Origin: Candidatus Proelusimicrobium volucris
GTDB taxonomy: Bacteria > Elusimicrobiota > Elusimicrobia > Elusimicrobiales > Elusimicrobiaceae
DNA: 64,000 nt
Reading direction: 5' to 3'
Assembly (NCBI GenBank): GCA_944324665.1
Contig: CALUXD010000001.1
Location: 372,001 to 436,000, forward strand
This document shows positions 24,658-33,997 of this stretch, one piece after another. The stretch's first letter is position 1; the number at the start of each line of letters is the position of its first letter. Below the pieces are notes generated by a model. The model did no database searches. It was not told where the DNA came from and was given only the letters and a program-made list of their open reading frames with translations. Both the position numbers and the translations under genes were made by a program.

Positions 24658-26538
24658 TTAGGAACGGCCGAACTTGCGGGTAATTTCCTTCATTTCCAGA
24701 GTGATCAAAGTCGGGCGGCCGTGCGGGCAGTGCAGAGCGTCTTTACACTTTTTCATATTTTCCAGAAGGGCAAGCGCTTGTAGCTTTTCCAGCTTTTCGC
24801 CCGCCTTTATGGCCTTTTTGCAGGCCATGGTGGAAATTAGGCGATACTTTAGGCTGTCGTCGGATTTGCTCGGATCGCCGATGATGTCGGAAAGTGAAAG
24901 GATAAAATCCTTTATGTTTTCTTCCTTAAATTTGAGCAAATTCGGTACGGAGTTTATCGTCAAAGTGCCGCTTGAAAAACGCGAAATTTCAAAACCCGCG
25001 TTTTGCAAGGTTTTGCTCCAAGAGAGTACGGCCTCCAGTTTGCTTGCGGGCAGCTGCAGGCTTACCGGGAACATTAAAGGCTGGATTTGTACGGATGAGT
25101 TTTCTATTTGCTCCATATATTCTTCGAAGTAAATTCTTTCCTGCGCGGCGTGTTGGTCAATCATTACCAGGCCTTGCGGGTTTTCAAACAGAAGATAACT
25201 TTGCTGAAGCTGCCCGATATAGGTATAAGGCCCTTTAAACCAGAGCGGTTGATCGGGCTGAGATTCCTCTATAAGATCGGGCGTCGTTTGCCGTGTTTGA
25301 TTGGGGGCTTCTTCTTTTATTTCCGCGGCATTGTTAAAAGAATAGGAGGGCGGGACTTCAAAATCGTGAGCTTGTACTGTGTTAAAGGTTTTTAGGGCCA
25401 TATCATTCAGCAACTGCCCCAAACACTGCGCCTGTTCTTTAAAGTCGGGCTTTTTCTCAAAAGCGGGAACGGGCGGGCAAATAAAAGAAGTTTTCTGCTC
25501 GGCCTCGGGCCGTTTGGATTGGCCAAGTTCAATGTTTTGGCTTTGCGCGTTTTGCAAAAGGGCATTGGCGATTTTTGAATATATAAAGTTAAAAACTTCG
25601 CTTTCATTTACAAATTTGATGTCCTTTTTTTGCGGGTGAATATTTACGTCAAACTCGCTTGGCGCAAGCGTCATAAAAATTACGGCCGAGGGATGTTTGT
25701 CTTTTTCTCTGTAAGGTTGATATGCTTTATATAAAGCCTGCTGTATCAGCTTGCAGGAAACGGGCCTCTTGTTGACAAAGAAAAATTGCCTGTCGCGCGC
25801 GGGATAAAGTTTATCCGCGGGCGAAACAAAAGTCTTAAAGCCGTGTTTTTCGTCCTGTATGTACAGCATTGTTTTTGCTATATCCTCGCCCAATATTTTG
25901 CCCAGGCGGTTTCTTAAACCTTGTTCGTCGTCTTTTTGCGCGGTTAGGGAATAGATTTTGGAGCCGTCCGTCCGGACATTAAATACCACCTGCGGGTTGG
26001 CCATGGCGGCTTCTTCCGCGCAGGAAAGAAGGTGGCTTCTTTCCACATTGTCCGATTTTAGGAATTTAAGTCTGGCGGGTGTATTAAAGAATAAATCCCG
26101 CACTTCCACAGTTGTGCCTTTTATCGCCGGAGCGGGGGCTTGATTGGTTATTTTACCTCCTTCGGCCTGTATCATCGCGCCTTTTTGGCCCTGCACGCAG
26201 GAGGAAATGGTTAAACGGCTAATGGCCGCTATGGAATAAAGAGCTTCACCCCTAAAACCGAAAGTGTTTAGATTATCCAAATCTTCAAAGTTTTCTATCT
26301 TGCTTGTAGAATGGCGCAACAGCGCAAGCGGCAGTTCTTCCTGCGCTATTCCCTGCCCGTTGTCGTTTACGCGGATTAGCTTTTTGCCCGCTTTTTCTAT
26401 GTCTATATTGATAAGCGTCGCACCCGAATCCAAGCTGTTTTCCAACAGTTCTTTTAATACTCCGCTGGGGCGTTCTATCACTTCGCCCGCGGCTATTTTG
26501 CCGGCGGTTTTTGGATCCAAAATTTTAATATTTTTCAC
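24658..26538 (-). CDS. mutL: DNA mismatch repair protein MutL (endonuclease type)
   Basis: GHKL ATPase: KIAAGEVIERP, ELLENSLDSGAT, NDNGQGIA, FGFRGEAL in the N-terminal third; a disordered linker (about 335-425); and a C-terminal domain with the endonuclease motif DQHAAQERIYFEE and CPHGRP, so it nicks DNA itself and needs no MutH. About 626 aa. I chose the GTG at 26538: it forms a GTGA overlap with the mutS stop, follows an AGAGG Shine-Dalgarno, and gives the family N-terminus (KNIKILDPKTAGKIA). An upstream ATG at 26556 has no ribosome binding site. Confidence 0.95.
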   Translation of the reverse strand: MKNIKILDPKTAGKIAAGEVIERPSGVLKELLENSLDSGATLINIDIEKAGKKLIRVNDNGQGIAQEELPLALLRHSTSKIENFEDLDNLNTFGFRGEALYSIAAISRLTISSCVQGQKGAMIQAEGGKITNQAPAPAIKGTTVEVRDLFFNTPARLKFLKSDNVERSHLLSCAEEAAMANPQVVFNVRTDGSKIYSLTAQKDDEQGLRNRLGKILGEDIAKTMLYIQDEKHGFKTFVSPADKLYPARDRQFFFVNKRPVSCKLIQQALYKAYQPYREKDKHPSAVIFMTLAPSEFDVNIHPQKKDIKFVNESEVFNFIYSKIANALLQNAQSQNIELGQSKRPEAEQKTSFICPPVPAFEKKPDFKEQAQCLGQLLNDMALKTFNTVQAHDFEVPPSYSFNNAAEIKEEAPNQTRQTTPDLIEESQPDQPLWFKGPYTYIGQLQQSYLLFENPQGLVMIDQHAAQERIYFEEYMEQIENSSVQIQPLMFPVSLQLPASKLEAVLSWSKTLQNAGFEISRFSSGTLTINSVPNLLKFKEENIKDFILSLSDIIGDPSKSDDSLKYRLISTMACKKAIKAGEKLEKLQALALLENMKKCKDALHCPHGRPTLITLEMKEITRKFGRS

Positions 26539-29081
26539 TCTAACCTCTTTTTCCATTCGGCTATAATCTGCAGAGCTTGCAGCGGCGTTATTTTATTTAA
26601 GTCTACCATTTTTATTTCCTGTACTATCGGGCTGGAGAATAAATCCGGCGCGCTGTCTTCCTGCATAGTATTGCTCATAGCCTGTTTTTCGCCGAGGTCG
26701 GCCAGGATTTTCTTAGCTCTTAATATGCAGCTGTGCGGCAGGCCGGCGATTTCGGCGACGTGTACGCCGTAGGATTTATCGGCGCCGCCGGGCTGGATCT
26801 CAAAGAGGAAGTTTAATTTTATTTCACCGCTCGGCGTTTTGTATTCGCTTGCCGTCACGTGGAAGTTCTTTATACGGGCGTATTTTTCTTCCAGCTCCGT
26901 CAGCTCAAAGTAATGCGTCGCGAACAGTACTTTGGGCCCCGCGCCGTGCGGCTTATACAAAAATTCCGTTATGGCCCAGGCGATGGAAATGCCGTCGTAG
27001 GTGGAAGTGCCTCTGCCCACTTCGTCAAGCAGTATCAAAGTGGCGGGCGTGGCGCAGGCAAGAATATTGGCCGTTTCGCGCATTTCCACCATAAAGGTTG
27101 ATTCCCCGCGGCTTAAAGCGTCCTGCGCGCCGATGCGGGTAAGAATTTTGTCGGTTAAAGGGATTTCGGCTGCGTCGGCCGGCACGAAGCTGCCCATCTG
27201 CGCCATAATGGTGATTAAGGCCGTCTGTTTTAAAAATACGCTTTTGCCGCCCATATTCGGGCCCGTTAAAAGTATTATTTGAGGGCCTTGCCCGCCCAAA
27301 AATAAATCGTTGGGCACGAAACTGCCGCTAGGGATATTTTGTTCCACTATCGGGTGCCGCCCCTTTTCTATAACCAAGGCCGAATTTGAAGGCGCGATTT
27401 GCGGCTTCTTGTAGTTGCCGTTAAGCGCGGCGCAAGCCAAAGAAAACATACAATCGCTTTTGGCTATAATCTTAGCCGTCTTTTTCAATATCGCCAAATT
27501 TTGGTAAAGATAAGATCTTATTTCTTCAAAGAGGGAAAGTTCTATGCGAAGGCTCTTTTCTTCCGCGGAGAGGATTTTCTTTTCCAGTTCCTTAAGTTCT
27601 TCCGTTATAAATCTTTCAGCGCCCGTAAGAGTTTGCTTGCGGATATAATCGTAAGGCACTTTGGATATATGCGTTTTTGTTACTTCTATATAATAGCCGA
27701 ATACGGAATTGAACCCTACTTTCAAAGAGGGTATTCCCGTGCGATCCTTTTCCCGTTGGCAGATGGCCATAAGGGCTTGGTCGGCATGTTGTTTAAGATT
27801 TACGATTTCGTCGAGTTCGGCATTATATCCGGGCTTGATTATGCCGCCGTCGGAAAGTTTTGCGGGCGGATTGTCGTTTAAAGCGCGGGAGAGTAAATCC
27901 GAAATTTCTTTTATCTTGTTAAAGTGACTGGCGAATACGTCCCTTAGCTCCGGCAATAAGGATCCGTAATTTAGCAGCCAATCCTTAAATTTGTCGCAGA
28001 GATTTAAAGACTGTCTTAATCCCGCCAAGTCCCGCGGGGTGGCCGAAGAGGTGGCGACGCGGCTCATAATCCTTTCAATGTCGCAGACGTCTTTTAAGAT
28101 TAAGGCGAGCTGGTCGCGTGCTGTCTCGTTTTCCAGAAGGGCCTGTACCGAGTTTTGTCTGGCCGATATTTCTTCTTTATCAAGCAGGGGCCTAAGTATC
28201 CACTCTTTTAAAGTCCTAGATCCCATAGGCGTTTTTGTATAATCCAATATCCCCCAAAGGGTATTCTTGCGTCCGCCCAAGGGGCTGGAGATAAGTTCCA
28301 AGGTGGCGACGGCGGCGCTGTCTAGTTGGAGATATTGCGATATTTCCTTGTAGAACGGAGCGAAATATTCCTTAAAATTATCATTTGTCCCGGCCATATA
28401 TTTAAGGCAGGTAAGGCCGGCCTTTAAAGCCAAAGGATAATTCGTCAAGGTGCCGGGCCAATTATCGGGCAGTTTGTCTGTTTCGTAAGAAGCCTCGCAG
28501 GGTGAAAGAGTAATATCCTGCGGGATAATTATTTTAGTTTTCAGTTTGTTTAGGCTTTCTTTCCCGCCGATAATTTCGGCGGGGTTGATAGTTGCCATCA
28601 ACGCCGAAAGCGCCGTCATATCCTCATCGTCGTCTTTCTGGGTTATCCAAAAATCGCCGGTGGAAGCCTCCAGACAGGCCACCCCCCAGCCGTTTTTGCC
28701 GGCCTCTACGGAGAGCAGGTAATTGGAATTGCCCGCCTCCAGCATAGAATCTTCCAATACCGTTCCCGGCGTTATTATTTTGACTATTTTCCTTTCAAAC
28801 AGTTTTGTCTTGGGGTTGGTGATGTTGGAGGTCTGTTCGCATATCGCTATTTTTTTGCCCGCCTTAAGCAGTTTGGCGATATAGGAATTGGCCGAATGGT
28901 ACGGCACTCCGCACATCGGCTGATCGCCGCGCGCGGTTAAGGCTAGGCCGAGCAGGCGGGAGCCTTCTTTGGCGTCATCGCCGAACATCTCGTAGAAGTC
29001 GCCCAGCCTAAAGAACAATAAAGCGTCGGGGTTTTGTCCTTTTATGTCGTAATATTGACGCATGAGGGGGGTTAGTGTCAT
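26535..29081 (-). CDS. mutS: DNA mismatch repair protein MutS
   Basis: 848 aa, full MutS1. Mismatch-reading Phe-x-Glu in LGDFYEMF (near 28-35), connector and clamp domains, Walker A GPNMGGKSVFLKQ (near 613), Walker B-type LILLDEVGRGTSTYDG and the ATHYFELTELE loop. Sits directly upstream of mutL with a 4-bp overlap and 6 bp after dus. Confidence 0.97.
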   Translation of the reverse strand: MTLTPLMRQYYDIKGQNPDALLFFRLGDFYEMFGDDAKEGSRLLGLALTARGDQPMCGVPYHSANSYIAKLLKAGKKIAICEQTSNITNPKTKLFERKIVKIITPGTVLEDSMLEAGNSNYLLSVEAGKNGWGVACLEASTGDFWITQKDDDEDMTALSALMATINPAEIIGGKESLNKLKTKIIIPQDITLSPCEASYETDKLPDNWPGTLTNYPLALKAGLTCLKYMAGTNDNFKEYFAPFYKEISQYLQLDSAAVATLELISSPLGGRKNTLWGILDYTKTPMGSRTLKEWILRPLLDKEEISARQNSVQALLENETARDQLALILKDVCDIERIMSRVATSSATPRDLAGLRQSLNLCDKFKDWLLNYGSLLPELRDVFASHFNKIKEISDLLSRALNDNPPAKLSDGGIIKPGYNAELDEIVNLKQHADQALMAICQREKDRTGIPSLKVGFNSVFGYYIEVTKTHISKVPYDYIRKQTLTGAERFITEELKELEKKILSAEEKSLRIELSLFEEIRSYLYQNLAILKKTAKIIAKSDCMFSLACAALNGNYKKPQIAPSNSALVIEKGRHPIVEQNIPSGSFVPNDLFLGGQGPQIILLTGPNMGGKSVFLKQTALITIMAQMGSFVPADAAEIPLTDKILTRIGAQDALSRGESTFMVEMRETANILACATPATLILLDEVGRGTSTYDGISIAWAITEFLYKPHGAGPKVLFATHYFELTELEEKYARIKNFHVTASEYKTPSGEIKLNFLFEIQPGGADKSYGVHVAEIAGLPHSCILRAKKILADLGEKQAMSNTMQEDSAPDLFSSPIVQEIKMVDLNKITPLQALQIIAEWKKRLE

Positions 29082-29087
29082 AGCGAA

Positions 29088-30065
29088 TTATTGCTTCTCC
29101 TTTATAACGAGAGAAAGAATTTCCTTTGCGTCCGCGAGATTTTCGCAGCGGACGAATTTTTCCCTGACCGCGGCGGCATTGTTAAATCCGCTCAGCCAAT
29201 AACCAACCGTTTTTTTGCTGCGGCTTATTCCTACTTTCTCTCCGTAAAATTTTACGTTTTCTTCAACAAGCGCAAGGAATATTTCCGCCTTGCGGGTATT
29301 GCCCACGGGCGTAAATTGCGCCCCGTTTAGGGTTTGCGCTATCTCTTTAAATATAAAAGGGTTTCCTATCGCGCCGCGGCCTATCATTACCGCTTGCGCG
29401 CCCGCTTCAAACATAGCTTTGGCGTCTTGCGCGTTTAATACTCCGCCGTTGGCTATGACGGGTATCTTGGCGACGCAGCAGGCGCTTTCCAAAAACTTTA
29501 TGTTCGGCTCGCCGTTATGAATATCGACTGCCGCGCGAGCGTGTAAAGTTATGGCCGCGGCGCCGTTGTCCTGCGCTATTTTGGTAAGAAGCGGGGCTAA
29601 ATTCTCTTGCCTGTTAAGCGACACTCTGGTCTTTAAAGTTACGGGGATTTTAACGCTTTTTACGGCGGCTTGCAAAATCTCGGCGATTTTTTCGGGCGTT
29701 TTCATCAGTACGCAGCCCGCGCCCGCCTTGTTGACTTTCTTTACCGGGCAGCCTGCGTTGATGTCTATTATATCCGCGCCCTGCTCTTGCGCCCGCTTGC
29801 AGGCCAAAGCTATGCTTTGCGCGTCGCCCCCGAACACTTGCATGGAAACAGGGTGCTCCTCTTTTGCCACTTGCAGCATTTTTACGCTTTTGGCATTATC
29901 GTATTTTAAGGCCGAAGCCGATACCATCTCCGCGCAGACAAGCCCAGCCCCGCCTTTGAGGCAAAGTATCCTAAACGGGGTATCCGTTATCCCGGCCATG
30001 GGAGCCAATACTAAATTTGAGGGGCAGACGAAATCCCCTATCTTTAATGGTTGTACGAAAGTCAT
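29088..30065 (-). CDS. dus: tRNA-dihydrouridine synthase
   Basis: 325 aa FMN enzyme reducing uridine in tRNA D-loops. Motifs: LAPMAGITDTPFR (20-32), DINAGCPVKKVNKAGAG with the catalytic Cys (near 104), NGGVLNAQDA, and MIGRGAIGNPF for phosphate binding. DusB-like by length and motif spelling. AAGGAAG Shine-Dalgarno. Begins right after the stop of the lipoprotein nucleotidase paralogue. Confidence 0.94.
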   Translation of the reverse strand: MTFVQPLKIGDFVCPSNLVLAPMAGITDTPFRILCLKGGAGLVCAEMVSASALKYDNAKSVKMLQVAKEEHPVSMQVFGGDAQSIALACKRAQEQGADIIDINAGCPVKKVNKAGAGCVLMKTPEKIAEILQAAVKSVKIPVTLKTRVSLNRQENLAPLLTKIAQDNGAAAITLHARAAVDIHNGEPNIKFLESACCVAKIPVIANGGVLNAQDAKAMFEAGAQAVMIGRGAIGNPFIFKEIAQTLNGAQFTPVGNTRKAEIFLALVEENVKFYGEKVGISRSKKTVGYWLSGFNNAAAVREKFVRCENLADAKEILSLVIKEKQ

Positions 30066-31559
30066 TTATTCTTCCTTCCAGAGGTCTTGCGCAACAGAAA
30101 GCACTTCTTTATCCCTGTTTAGGCACCAGCGCAGTATATCGCGAACTGTCCGGTCGGTATTTTTAAATTCAAAAACATTTAAAAATTCGTTATGGCCCAT
30201 TCCGCCGGCGACGATATGGTCCGATACGGATATGGAATAAAGCCGCGCCGCCTGCATAGGCGCGCCGTTTATGTATAACTTCTTTATTTTCTTGCCCAAG
30301 GGGGCGTCCGCATCGTAAACAACCCTTAAGCCCGCCGTCTGCGGCCAGTTGTTTTTTGTCGCTATACTGTACTCCAAAGCGTTTTTAAGTTCATCTCCGC
30401 GCATTTTGATGAACATTACCCTATCGTTAAACGGTATGGCGTTGCCTAACTGTACTTCGCTTAAAGGGCCTTGCTCGAAACCGTTTAAAAAAGCGTCGGA
30501 ATTTATTATACCCAGTTCGTTCTTGCCCCAGCGTTTTATGCATTGGGCGGTATAGGCGCCCAGCGGGGAAGGCCTATCACTGTAAGTGGGCAGAGCGATG
30601 CCGAGAGAGGCTATTTTCCGGCTGGTCGTTCTAAGCGCAACTTTGCGCATATTTTCTATTTCCCGTTCCAAATCTTCGTCTTGGCCCAAGGTGTCTTTAT
30701 CTAAGATTACGGGCTCGAACTGATAAGAGGAAAATTGCTTGTTCTTGTTGAATTTAAGTTTTATTTTGGCCGTTTCAAAAAGCATCGGCGGGCAGCGGGT
30801 TACCAAAGTTTTGGAAATTTCTTCCGTCTCCGCGCCGGAAACGTCGCTGTTGCCGCCCAATATTACGGTAAGTTCCGGCAATTCTTCCGCGAGGATTTTC
30901 TCGTCCGTTTTTTTGCTGCTTAAATCCAAATCAAATCCGATGCTGCTTAAAAGTATGATTATGTCGGGATTGTGTTTTTCTAGTTGCGGAAGCAGCTCTC
31001 GTATCGCGGATATTTCGTCTTTTACCAAAAGAGAGGAATTCCTTAAAGTATCGGGGAAATCCTGTTTAGATATTACTCCCAAAACAGCCGCTTTTATTCC
31101 GTTTTCTTCTGCTATAACGTATTTTTTGATGTATTTTGGCTGGGTTCCGTCTTTGTTTTCCAAATTGGATACCACTATCGGGAAATTGGCCTTTTTCAGG
31201 CCAGATTCCACCACGTCCCAGCCCAAGGCCAAATCGGCCGAGCTTAAAGTGGCGGCGGTATACCCCAATTTATTCATCAAATTGACGGCACCGTCAAGTT
31301 TAAATTGTTTGCCCACCTGCGTTTTGGAAAAAGTGTTGCCGCTGTCAAAAAGCATAAAGGGGTTTTCTTGGTTCGAGAGTAAATTCTTCAATACCGCGAT
31401 TCCGCCGGTCGGACGGTTGTCGTTTTCGGCGGATTTGCGGGCCCAATAAAAACCTTGTATATCGTTCGTGTGAAAAATATCAAGCTCTATTCCCGGGTCT
31501 GGGCTGCAGGCGCATAAGAATATCAAACACGCCGATATGAAAGAGAAAAAATATCTCAT
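30066..31559 (-). CDS. 5'-nucleotidase-like lipoprotein lacking catalytic residues
   Basis: 497 aa. Lipobox FLCAC (Cys about 18) predicts an outer- or inner-membrane lipoprotein. It has the metallophosphatase domain plus 5'-nucleotidase C-terminal domain of UshA-type enzymes, but the metal and catalytic motifs are lost: HTND-x-HG is HTNDIQG, GNHE is SSADLALG, the mid-domain His is missing (ILLSSIGFD), and GGHxH is GGNSD. The C-terminal substrate domain (INSDAFLNGF, YSISVSDHIVAGG) is better kept. A close, intact paralogue lies directly upstream with a 4-bp overlap, so this looks like a tandem duplicate that became a binding protein. Confidence 0.85.
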   Translation of the reverse strand: MRYFFSFISACLIFLCACSPDPGIELDIFHTNDIQGFYWARKSAENDNRPTGGIAVLKNLLSNQENPFMLFDSGNTFSKTQVGKQFKLDGAVNLMNKLGYTAATLSSADLALGWDVVESGLKKANFPIVVSNLENKDGTQPKYIKKYVIAEENGIKAAVLGVISKQDFPDTLRNSSLLVKDEISAIRELLPQLEKHNPDIIILLSSIGFDLDLSSKKTDEKILAEELPELTVILGGNSDVSGAETEEISKTLVTRCPPMLFETAKIKLKFNKNKQFSSYQFEPVILDKDTLGQDEDLEREIENMRKVALRTTSRKIASLGIALPTYSDRPSPLGAYTAQCIKRWGKNELGIINSDAFLNGFEQGPLSEVQLGNAIPFNDRVMFIKMRGDELKNALEYSIATKNNWPQTAGLRVVYDADAPLGKKIKKLYINGAPMQAARLYSISVSDHIVAGGMGHNEFLNVFEFKNTDRTVRDILRWCLNRDKEVLSVAQDLWKEE

Positions 31560-33040
31560 TTTAAATCAACTTTCTTTATCCTTCCGTTCTTGACGCCTTT
31601 TATGCCCTTTGGATTGGCTTTGACGTAATCGATAAAAAGTTCCGTAATAGTCTTTTGGGAATAAGGTTCTTTATCCTCTATCTTTTTGAACATATAACCC
31701 TCAGATCCGCCCTTGGCGGTATAATCGTTGGTGCCTATGGTGTAAGTCCTTTCAAGGTCCAGAGGTTCCCCGTTAACCTTTACGGAAATTATTTGCGGTT
31801 TCTTGTGTTTGTATCCGTATTCCACTTCTACGCCGGAATATTGGAACAGGCTTCTGTTCTGTTTCAAACTTTTAAGTATCAGTTTTTTTAAGAAATCGCC
31901 CTTTACCCTTACGATATAGGGTTTATTGGGGAATGGGAAAATCTGATAAGCTGCTCTTGTGGTGATGTCGCCTTTAAGCAGAGCTTCGCGCACGCCGCCG
32001 GTGTTTTGCAGGCCTATTTCCGCGCCCGTATGTTTCTTGACCAAATCGGCAAAGAGATTGCCCAGCGGCGAATCGATATAATCCGCGTTTTTCGGTGCAG
32101 TGTTGGGTATGGTTTCCAAGGCTTTGCCGATAGGTTTATCCATATATTTGGCGCGGTTGGCCTCCGCAAACTCCTGCATATAAGGGTCGGGCGAATATTT
32201 ATCGGCGTCTAGTTCCACGAACTCCGAATAGGCTTTTACGAATTTGCCTGTTTCGTCGTCAAATTCCAGCGTGATATGGCTTACATGCGTCAAGGCCGTT
32301 CCGCTTTCCACAAACAAAGTTCCGTTTTTGTATACGTTTTGGAAAACCTTATGAGCATGGCCGCCCAATACTACGTTTATTCCTTCAAGGCCTTTGATAA
32401 GGTCGCGGTTGTTTTTCTCGTCGGTATGTTTATCGTCTTCAATGGAGGCGTGCACAAGCAGTACAACGGCGTCGGGCCCCTGCTGTTTTAATTGGTGCAA
32501 AGCTTTTTTGAGGGCTTTTCTTTCGCCGGATATTTTTATATTGTCGGCTTTGGTGGAAAACTCTTTCCCTATGCCGATTACGCCTATCTTCTTGCCGTTG
32601 ATGATATAGGTTTTAAACGGTTTAACTTTGGAGAGTGCGGGATTGTCGGAAGAGTCTTTTAAATTTGCGGCCAGAATGTCAAAAGCGGCGGAGTCGACGT
32701 TCTTTATCAAATTGGCTTTGCCGAAATCGTTTTCGTGATTGCCTATGGTAGCGGCGTTATATCCCAGCCTGTTCATAAACTGTATGGAAAGGTTGCCGCC
32801 GGATTGTTTTGCCTCATAAGTGCCGGAGGAAAAATCGCCGCTGTCAAGCAGCAGATAAGGCGCCTGCTGTTGTTTTAGATAAGCGTCCAATACGGCAAAT
32901 CCGCCGATATTTTTGCCGTTTGTTTTTCTGGGAAAGTAAAATCCGTGAGTGTCGGAAGTGTGGAAAATATCTACGGTTGCGGCAAAAGCGAAAGAACCGA
33001 AAATCAAAAGAAAAGCCAAAGAAAGGAATTTTTTGAGCAT
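31556..33040 (-). CDS. Periplasmic 5'-nucleotidase / 2',3'-cyclic phosphodiesterase family enzyme
   Basis: 494 aa with a signal peptide (FLSLAFLLIFGSFAFA). The metallophosphatase domain is intact: IFHTSDTHGFY, DSGDFSSG, TIGNHENDFG, LLVHASIEDD, VVLGGHAHKVF; the C-terminal domain has NTGGVREALLKGDIT and IGTNDYTAKGG. It should release phosphate from nucleotides or similar phosphoesters in the periplasm for uptake. Good GGAGG Shine-Dalgarno. First gene of the minus run with its inactive paralogue, dus, mutS and mutL. Confidence 0.92.
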   Translation of the reverse strand: MLKKFLSLAFLLIFGSFAFAATVDIFHTSDTHGFYFPRKTNGKNIGGFAVLDAYLKQQQAPYLLLDSGDFSSGTYEAKQSGGNLSIQFMNRLGYNAATIGNHENDFGKANLIKNVDSAAFDILAANLKDSSDNPALSKVKPFKTYIINGKKIGVIGIGKEFSTKADNIKISGERKALKKALHQLKQQGPDAVVLLVHASIEDDKHTDEKNNRDLIKGLEGINVVLGGHAHKVFQNVYKNGTLFVESGTALTHVSHITLEFDDETGKFVKAYSEFVELDADKYSPDPYMQEFAEANRAKYMDKPIGKALETIPNTAPKNADYIDSPLGNLFADLVKKHTGAEIGLQNTGGVREALLKGDITTRAAYQIFPFPNKPYIVRVKGDFLKKLILKSLKQNRSLFQYSGVEVEYGYKHKKPQIISVKVNGEPLDLERTYTIGTNDYTAKGGSEGYMFKKIEDKEPYSQKTITELFIDYVKANPKGIKGVKNGRIKKVDLK

Positions 33041-33062
33041 TGGGCCTCCATTCTAATAGAAG

Positions 33063-33079
33063 CGGCGTCGGTAACGCCG
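33063..33079. other. Small hairpin between the nucleotidase and infC promoters
   Basis: CGGCGT-CGGTA-ACGCCG within the divergent 182-bp gap. Lacks a T-tract, so not a terminator; may lie in the nucleotidase 5' leader or be an operator. Confidence 0.35.
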
Positions 33080-33146
33080 TCGAATAATTATATATAAAAA
33101 GGATAACAAAATTAGATATAATATGCAAAAGGGCCGGCGCGCCTGA

Positions 33147-33176
33147 TTGACAGCTCGGCACGCGGTTTAATATAAT
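33147..33176 (+). promoter_or_regulatory. Sigma-70 promoter of infC-rpmI-rplT
   Basis: TTGACA (33147-33152), 18-nt spacer, TATAAT (33171-33176). The leader of about 40 nt holds a short CCCTT/AAGGG hairpin (33185-33197); this is much shorter than classic L20-autoregulated infC leaders. Confidence 0.75.
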
Positions 33177-33222
33177 ATATAAGTCCCTTAAAAAGGGCGG
33201 ATTTATTTCAGTTAGGAAATAG

Positions 33223-33756
33223 ATGAAAATAAACAATAACAGAAGCAGTAAGGATCTTTTAAGAAAAAACGAACAAATCCGCGCCGCCGAAGTCAGATTG
33301 ATAGACGAAGACGGAACAATGCTGGGCATAGTGAACATCCGCGAAGCCCTGGCAAAAGCGAGAGAAAAAGAGCTTGACTTGGTGGAGATATCTCCCACAG
33401 CGCAGCCTCCTGTTTGTAAGATATTGGAATACTCCAAATATATCTATGAACAGGGAAAGAAGAACAAAGACGCTAAGAAGAAGCAGAAGGCGGTCTCTTT
33501 AAAGGAGATACGCTTGAAGTCCAGAATAGCGTCCCACGACTTGGAAGTGAAAGTTAGGCAAATTGAAGGATTTCTTAAAAAGAAAGACATGGTCCGCGTG
33601 TCCGTCGTGTTCTACGGGCGCGAGAATCAGCATAAAGATATCGGCTTTGCGATGCTTAACGATATGAAAGCTAAGCTTGAGCAAGTGGGCGATATTGATG
33701 GCAATATACAGACGCAAGGCAACAGGGTAACCGTTACCTTCGTCCCAAAAGCATAA
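33223..33756 (+). CDS. infC: Translation initiation factor IF-3
   Basis: 177 aa, both IF-3 domains: the N-terminal part (RKNEQIRAAEVRLID, REALAKAREKELDLVEISP, PPVCKILEYSKY), a Lys-rich linker (KKNKDAKKKQK) and the C-terminal domain (LKEIRLKSRIASHDLEVKV). Starts with ATG rather than the rare AUU used by E. coli for autoregulation. Heads the conserved infC-rpmI-rplT operon. Confidence 0.97.
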   Translation: MKINNNRSSKDLLRKNEQIRAAEVRLIDEDGTMLGIVNIREALAKAREKELDLVEISPTAQPPVCKILEYSKYIYEQGKKNKDAKKKQKAVSLKEIRLKSRIASHDLEVKVRQIEGFLKKKDMVRVSVVFYGRENQHKDIGFAMLNDMKAKLEQVGDIDGNIQTQGNRVTVTFVPKA

Positions 33757-33778
33757 GAAAGAGGTAAGGAAAGTTAAT

Positions 33779-33982
33779 ATGCCAAAACTAAAAAATCATA
33801 CCGGAGCGAAGAAGAGATTTAGAGTTACGGCTTCCGGTAATTACAAAAACAGAAAAGCCGGCAGGCGGCACTTACTCGCCCCTGAAAAGGCAAGCATTAA
33901 GAGAGAAAGAAGAGAAGCCTCTATAATAGCGGCGAACTCGGCGGAAGGTAAATTCCTTAAGAAATACCTTCCCATGAAATAA
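33779..33982 (+). CDS. rpmI: 50S ribosomal protein L35
   Basis: 67 aa, very basic, typical L35: PKLKNHTGAKKRFRVTASG at the N-terminus and the RRHLLAPEKASIKRERR core. AAGGA Shine-Dalgarno. In the standard place between infC and rplT. Confidence 0.97.
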   Translation: MPKLKNHTGAKKRFRVTASGNYKNRKAGRRHLLAPEKASIKRERREASIIAANSAEGKFLKKYLPMK

Positions 33983-33997
33983 GGTTGGAGTGGCAAA

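Noticed and set aside
29551-30240. 229-codon open frame on plus, opposite dus
   Set aside because: Dus is well supported; the antisense frame is Ser/Thr/Ala-rich and matches nothing known.
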